Source: Pseudomonadota bacterium
Lineage (GTDB): Bacteria > Pseudomonadota > Gammaproteobacteria > Burkholderiales > Rhodocyclaceae
Assembly: GCA_018262195.1 (NCBI GenBank)
Contig: JAGTRS010000001.1
Span: 186,001-250,000 of the forward strand
Direction: 5' to 3'
Length of the DNA: 64,000 nucleotides
Of the stretch, positions 61,063 through 64,000 are shown piece after piece. Numbering within the stretch: position 1 is the first letter of the stretch; each line of letters opens with the position of its first letter. The position numbers were made by a program, and so were the translations under genes. Below the pieces are notes generated by a model, which saw nothing but the letters and a program-made list of their open reading frames with translations, did no database searches and was not told the origin of the DNA.

Positions 61063-62790
61063 CTATTTCACTTGGGCAGCCACACGGCCATCCCTATATT
61101 CAATTTCCAATTCAGCTCCCGGCTTCGCGCCGGCTGCCGAGGTCATTGGCTTTCCTTGCGCGTCTCGAACGATGGCAAAGCCTCGCCCCAAGGTTTTTTC
61201 TGGGCCTTGACCTGCCACCTCGAGGAACAAGGCTTTCGATGATTGCTTGGCATCGGCGATGGCCCGGTATGCGGATGTGGTCACGGCATGGAAACCTTGC
61301 TTCACCGATTCCCGGCTGCGCAGCACATCGACGGCGGCACGGTCACGAATAGCCTCCAGCCGCGTCGATGCAAGGGCACGGGCCGTTTTTACAACATTGC
61401 CAGCCTCCACCCGGATTTCCGAGAACAAGGCCGGTACATCGCGCTTCGCTTCTGAAAGCTGTTGATGCGCTTCGTGCCGAATCTCGCCGACCAAGGCTTG
61501 GGCATCCTGTTTGGCCGAATGCACAGTCCTTGTTGCCTCAAGCTGAAGTTCGTTCATCGTTTCAGAGGTGCTCTGCCTGGCTATTGCCAGTTGGCATATG
61601 GCGCCGGATTGAATGGCGGCGAAGTTTCTATCGACGCGACCATGGGCTGCATTCACAGCCCGGTTGGCGAAGTTGGCCAGGAGTTCAAAGCTTGCCTTGA
61701 CCTCCTCGACCCGCCGCTTGATGACTTGCTCGATGCCGGCAGCTACCTTGCTCGGTGTATCAAAGCGAACGTTGGCGACTTCATCAAGGATGGTGTTGTC
61801 GCGCTCGTGGCCGATGCCGGTGAGAACGGGAACCTTCAGCGTGCAGATAGTCTTGGCTAGTTCATAGTCATTGAGCCAGGCGAGGTCATTGACCGCCCCG
61901 CCCCCGCGGATGATGACTACCGCGTCCGGCGCCGGCAGACCCGAATCCTGCCATTGCTGAAGGGCAGCCAAGAGCGCCTGCTTGATTTCGATTGCGGCGC
62001 CACCCCCTTGGAATCGACTAGCCGCATAGATAAAGCGACAGATACCGAAGCGCTCAAGACGCATTGCCTCTGCCTGGAAATCGCCGAGGCCCGCAGCCCC
62101 CTGCGGGGCGACGACGAGTACAACATTGAAATCCCATGGCGCCGGTAGTTTCTTGTTGGCATCAAAGATGCCTTCCTGCTTCAGGCGTGTGCGGATTTCG
62201 CGCTTACGAGCCTCAAGGTCACCCAGGGTGTACTCGGGGTCAATGGCATCTATTTCGATAGTGAAACCGTACTGCGGCTTGAAGACAGGCTTGGCCCGCA
62301 CGAGGAGCTTGATTCCCGGGGCGATGGCGGCTCCCGTCGCCCGCTCGAACTCGGGCAGAATTTTGTTGGCCGTGCTCGCCCAAAGAGTCGCTTTTGCCGT
62401 GGCCAGCACATTACCCTCAGGCGTACGCTCAGCGAGTTCAAGGTAGACGTGACCATTCTTGGTCCGTGCCTCCACGACCTCGACCATGGTCCAGACACCC
62501 GACTTGAAAGCCTGCGCCACGGCCTGGGCAACACCCGCCAGCAATTGCGAGAGTGTCATGCCCTTCTTGGTTAAGGTGAGGTCTTGCCCAGTGCTCTCGA
62601 CAGGAATGAGTTCCTTGGTGGGCGCAGGTACTGGCGCGGTAATTCGAGCGCCTGCAGGCAACCAGGCTTTGAAGGGAGCCAGGTCCAGACCATCGGGCAC
62701 ATACCATTTCTTGGCAGGGCCATCCCAGCGAGCACCGAGGGCTTTCGCCTGGTCCTTCTCTTTGAATTGGACATCAAGGAAGGTTGGCAT
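61063..62790 (-). CDS. xseA: Exonuclease VII large subunit with an N-terminal DUF5710-like domain
   Basis: A 575-residue nuclease subunit. Residues about 1-47 form an added domain (FLDVQFKEKDQAKALGARWD, KKWYVPDGLDL) of DUF5710 type, found in plasmid primases and other mobile proteins. Then an OB-fold (about 70-180) and the catalytic domain: VVIIRGGGAVNDLAWLNDYE, PVLTGIGHERDNTILDEVAN, with the conserved His and Asp. A long coiled coil follows, and the C-terminal segment TLGRGFAIVRDAQGKPM matches the end of ordinary XseA. It should cut single-stranded DNA with the adjacent XseB. The gene starts three bases after the alarmone hydrolase gene. Confidence 0.9.
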   Translation of the reverse strand: MPTFLDVQFKEKDQAKALGARWDGPAKKWYVPDGLDLAPFKAWLPAGARITAPVPAPTKELIPVESTGQDLTLTKKGMTLSQLLAGVAQAVAQAFKSGVWTMVEVVEARTKNGHVYLELAERTPEGNVLATAKATLWASTANKILPEFERATGAAIAPGIKLLVRAKPVFKPQYGFTIEIDAIDPEYTLGDLEARKREIRTRLKQEGIFDANKKLPAPWDFNVVLVVAPQGAAGLGDFQAEAMRLERFGICRFIYAASRFQGGGAAIEIKQALLAALQQWQDSGLPAPDAVVIIRGGGAVNDLAWLNDYELAKTICTLKVPVLTGIGHERDNTILDEVANVRFDTPSKVAAGIEQVIKRRVEEVKASFELLANFANRAVNAAHGRVDRNFAAIQSGAICQLAIARQSTSETMNELQLEATRTVHSAKQDAQALVGEIRHEAHQQLSEAKRDVPALFSEIRVEAGNVVKTARALASTRLEAIRDRAAVDVLRSRESVKQGFHAVTTSAYRAIADAKQSSKALFLEVAGQGPEKTLGRGFAIVRDAQGKPMTSAAGAKPGAELEIEYRDGRVAAQVK

Positions 62791-62793
62791 GGG

Positions 62794-63312
62794 TCAGGGA
62801 CGCAGCTTGTAGGTTTCGTCGAAAATGTGTTCGAGCGCCGGATGCACACCACGCAACCCATCAACCACGGCTTTGGCCCAATCGAAATACTCCTGCTTCC
62901 GCCCAAGAGACCAGTCCGCTGGCGGACTATTGGCGATGTCGCGCAGGTTGCAGATTTTATCGGCCAACTTCACGACTTTAGCTCGCCTGCTGATGGTGCC
63001 AGCATGTTCAATCTGGAGCCGCTTGCGGTCAGCTTTGGACAGCGTTTTGTCGTCGGTCACTTCCATCACGATGTCTGTGACTTCTTTGCCGAACTCACGG
63101 ACGAGCTCTAGCTCGGTCGTCTCCGTGTCCTCAATGGTGTCATGAAGGACAGCAGCAATCAGGACGCGCTCATCCTCAATACCGGCTTCGTTGGCCAGTA
63201 CGTTTGCCAGCCCTATGGGATGGTTGATGTACGGGGAAGCCACGAGGTCCTTGCGTCTTTGGTCGCGATGTTTGTGGGCGGCAAAGGCGATGGCCGAGAG
63301 GAGACGATTCAT
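62794..63312 (-). CDS. Mesh1-like small alarmone hydrolase (HD)
   Basis: A 172-residue protein made only of an RSH-type HD hydrolase domain. Motifs: SPYINHPIGLANVLA (His31), AAVLHDTIEDTETT (His57-Asp58 and the catalytic Glu61-Asp62), and VKLADKICNLRDI (Asp118). It has no synthetase, so it fits the small alarmone hydrolases that degrade (p)ppGpp or (p)ppApp. It is the first gene of the seven-gene operon at the right transposon end. Confidence 0.9.
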   Translation of the reverse strand: MNRLLSAIAFAAHKHRDQRRKDLVASPYINHPIGLANVLANEAGIEDERVLIAAVLHDTIEDTETTELELVREFGKEVTDIVMEVTDDKTLSKADRKRLQIEHAGTISRRAKVVKLADKICNLRDIANSPPADWSLGRKQEYFDWAKAVVDGLRGVHPALEHIFDETYKLRP

Positions 63313-63484
63313 GGATTCATGCGCGACTGATGCAAAGAAGCATTTTGCCTGAAGCGCCAGCCGCCAACCAGCAGCAGTATCCCGCTAGCCGAGCTGCAGT
63401 TTGAATGCTGAATATTAAAGAGGAAGCACCTTCGCGCCCCGAAGCACTGAGTTCTTGTTCATCTAACTATGACTATACCAACTC
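63313..63484. promoter_or_regulatory. Upstream region of the right-end operon
   Basis: The promoter of the leftward seven-gene operon must lie here. I see no LexA box, FNR box or strong palindrome. An A/T-rich patch (TGAATATTAAAGAGG, 63408-63422) is the best place for a -10 element but no clear -35 partner is visible. Confidence 0.4.
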
Positions 63485-63633
63485 AGCGCAACTTAATTTT
63501 TAAACCGTAGAACGGCGAGTGATGATGCCAGCGCAGGTTACATTTTTAAATGCCAAAAGAACAGTTTGACACATTCCAATAAAAACAATAAGTTGGCCGA
63601 CCAGCCAGCGCAACTTTCTATTTTCAAGCACCA
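63485..63633 (-). repeat. Right transposon end: terminal repeat and three TnsB-type sites
   Basis: Inverted copies of the end repeat: 63485-63504, 63530-63550 (core AGCGCAGG, one deviation) and 63607-63627. The last belongs to the terminal inverted repeat 63607-63633, the mirror of 23009-23035 with 22 of 27 bases equal. Spacing is loose (45 and 77 bases), as in the left end of Tn7. Confidence 0.85.
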
Positions 63634-64000
63634 CCGTTGATCGCCCTCTGATCGCCAATGACCAGCGCGACCAGAACACCCGCCCATGGATAACTCGCCT
63701 CCGGCAACATGCGGCTGAAAGACGAACGTATTGAATAGCGCAAACGTTCGATGGCGTAATCGGCTTGCCAGACCATTTCGACCTGGCGTTGAGCAGGATT
63801 GGGCCGGACGTAGCCGCTGGCCCGGATATTTCGCTCCAGCAACCAGGCCTCATAATCGAAGCCACCAGGATTGGCATTGCCATGGGGGCGTTTCAGGCGA
63901 ACGGTCATGCGCCATTGTTCGCCGGGACGAACCGGCATGCGCTCGAATTGCTCTTCATCGCGCCGACCCTGATACCAGGAGAGCATGATTTTCTGCGGGA
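63624..64000 (-). pseudogene. comEC: comEC, 5' part, cut off by the transposon (runs past the window)
   Basis: The N-terminal region of ComEC (DUF4131 part): PGEQWRMTVRLKRPHGNANP, GGFDYEAWLLERNIRASGYV and YPWAGVLVALVIGDQRAING. After ING the frame enters transposon DNA, adds GA and stops at TGA (63624-63626). The missing continuation ELWTIFNRTGTTHLMSISGLH is at 22961-23003. The start codon lies beyond base 64000. Confidence 0.93.
63632..63639. repeat. Target duplication, right copy
   Basis: CACCGTTG, equal to 23003-23010. Beyond it comEC continues as ATCGCCCTCTGATCGCC on the plus strand (reverse of GDQRAI codons). Confidence 0.8.

Larger units (their letters stand above)
23009..63633. mobile_element. 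Tn7-like transposon (about 40.6 kb) inserted in comEC
   Basis: Supported by four things seen directly: comEC is split into two collinear pieces; the two outer ends carry 27-base inverted repeats matching at 22 positions (TGGTTCTTTAAAA at the left, TGGTGCTTGAAAA in reverse at the right); several TnsB-type repeats with the core GTTGCGCT lie inside each end; and a tnsA-tnsB-tnsC-tniQ operon lies within. The closely spaced left sites look like the right end of Tn7, and tnsA reads inward from that side as in Tn7, but 12.6 kb of cargo lies between that end and tnsA. Boundaries are uncertain by a few bases because CACCGTTG is shared at both junctions. Confidence 0.93.

Noticed and set aside
23009-63633. 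Integrative conjugative element or prophage
   Set aside because: No integrase, relaxase, type IV secretion or phage structural genes, and no tRNA attachment site; the ends and tns genes fit a transposon instead.

Overview
The window looks like a piece of a betaproteobacterial chromosome, most likely of the Rhodocyclales (Dechloromonas/Azonexus type). It is GC-rich, has many c-di-GMP and chemotaxis proteins, and its core genes (ppk1, relA, comEC, mtfA) read as betaproteobacterial. This assignment is inference from gene content; no database was searched.

Bases 1-23008 are ordinary chromosome: the end of an OmpR-type regulator with its sensor kinase, an unknown gene, a split YeeE/YedE sulfur transporter, a chemoreceptor, a menE-menF pair, ppk1, a REC-PAS-PAS-GGDEF cyclase, a small membrane protein, a synthetase-only RelA, a large PhnD/PAS/GGDEF/EAL/CZB protein, an EamA exporter, mtfA, two alpha/beta hydrolases and the 3' two thirds of comEC. 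The 5' part of comEC reappears at 63624-64000 in the same orientation.

The roughly 40.6 kb in between (about 23009-63633) is a Tn7-like transposon that has split comEC. It has near-matching 27-base terminal inverted repeats, repeated TnsB-type sites at both ends, a short target duplication, and a tnsA-tnsB-tnsC-tniQ operon plus a fifth gene (35651-42676). Unusually, the transposition genes sit in the middle, with cargo on both sides. Interruption of comEC should block natural DNA uptake.

Cargo left of tns: an HMCES/YedK protein, nitroreductase, secreted SNase-like nuclease, a LexA-box-controlled zinc-ribbon-umuD-umuC cassette, a decayed type I restriction locus with a chimeric hsdS, an ArsR-rhodanese/DsrE/methyltransferase cluster, a TonB-like protein and two small HTH-type proteins. 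Cargo right of tns: a DnrO-like periplasmic protein, a TetR-controlled ABC exporter, a Dnr-type Crp/Fnr regulator behind a perfect FNR/DNR box, a histidine kinase and a diguanylate cyclase with related sensor domains, a MarR regulator, a BI-1 family protein and YggL. Next to the right end lies a tightly coupled seven-gene operon: Mesh1-like alarmone hydrolase, XseA with an extra N-terminal domain, XseB, an HD hydrolase, a FrnE/DsbA-like oxidoreductase, a flavin reductase and a Suv3-like helicase. This operon is the best candidate here for an undescribed, possibly defensive, system. Copies of two intergenic repeat families lie between the cargo modules.
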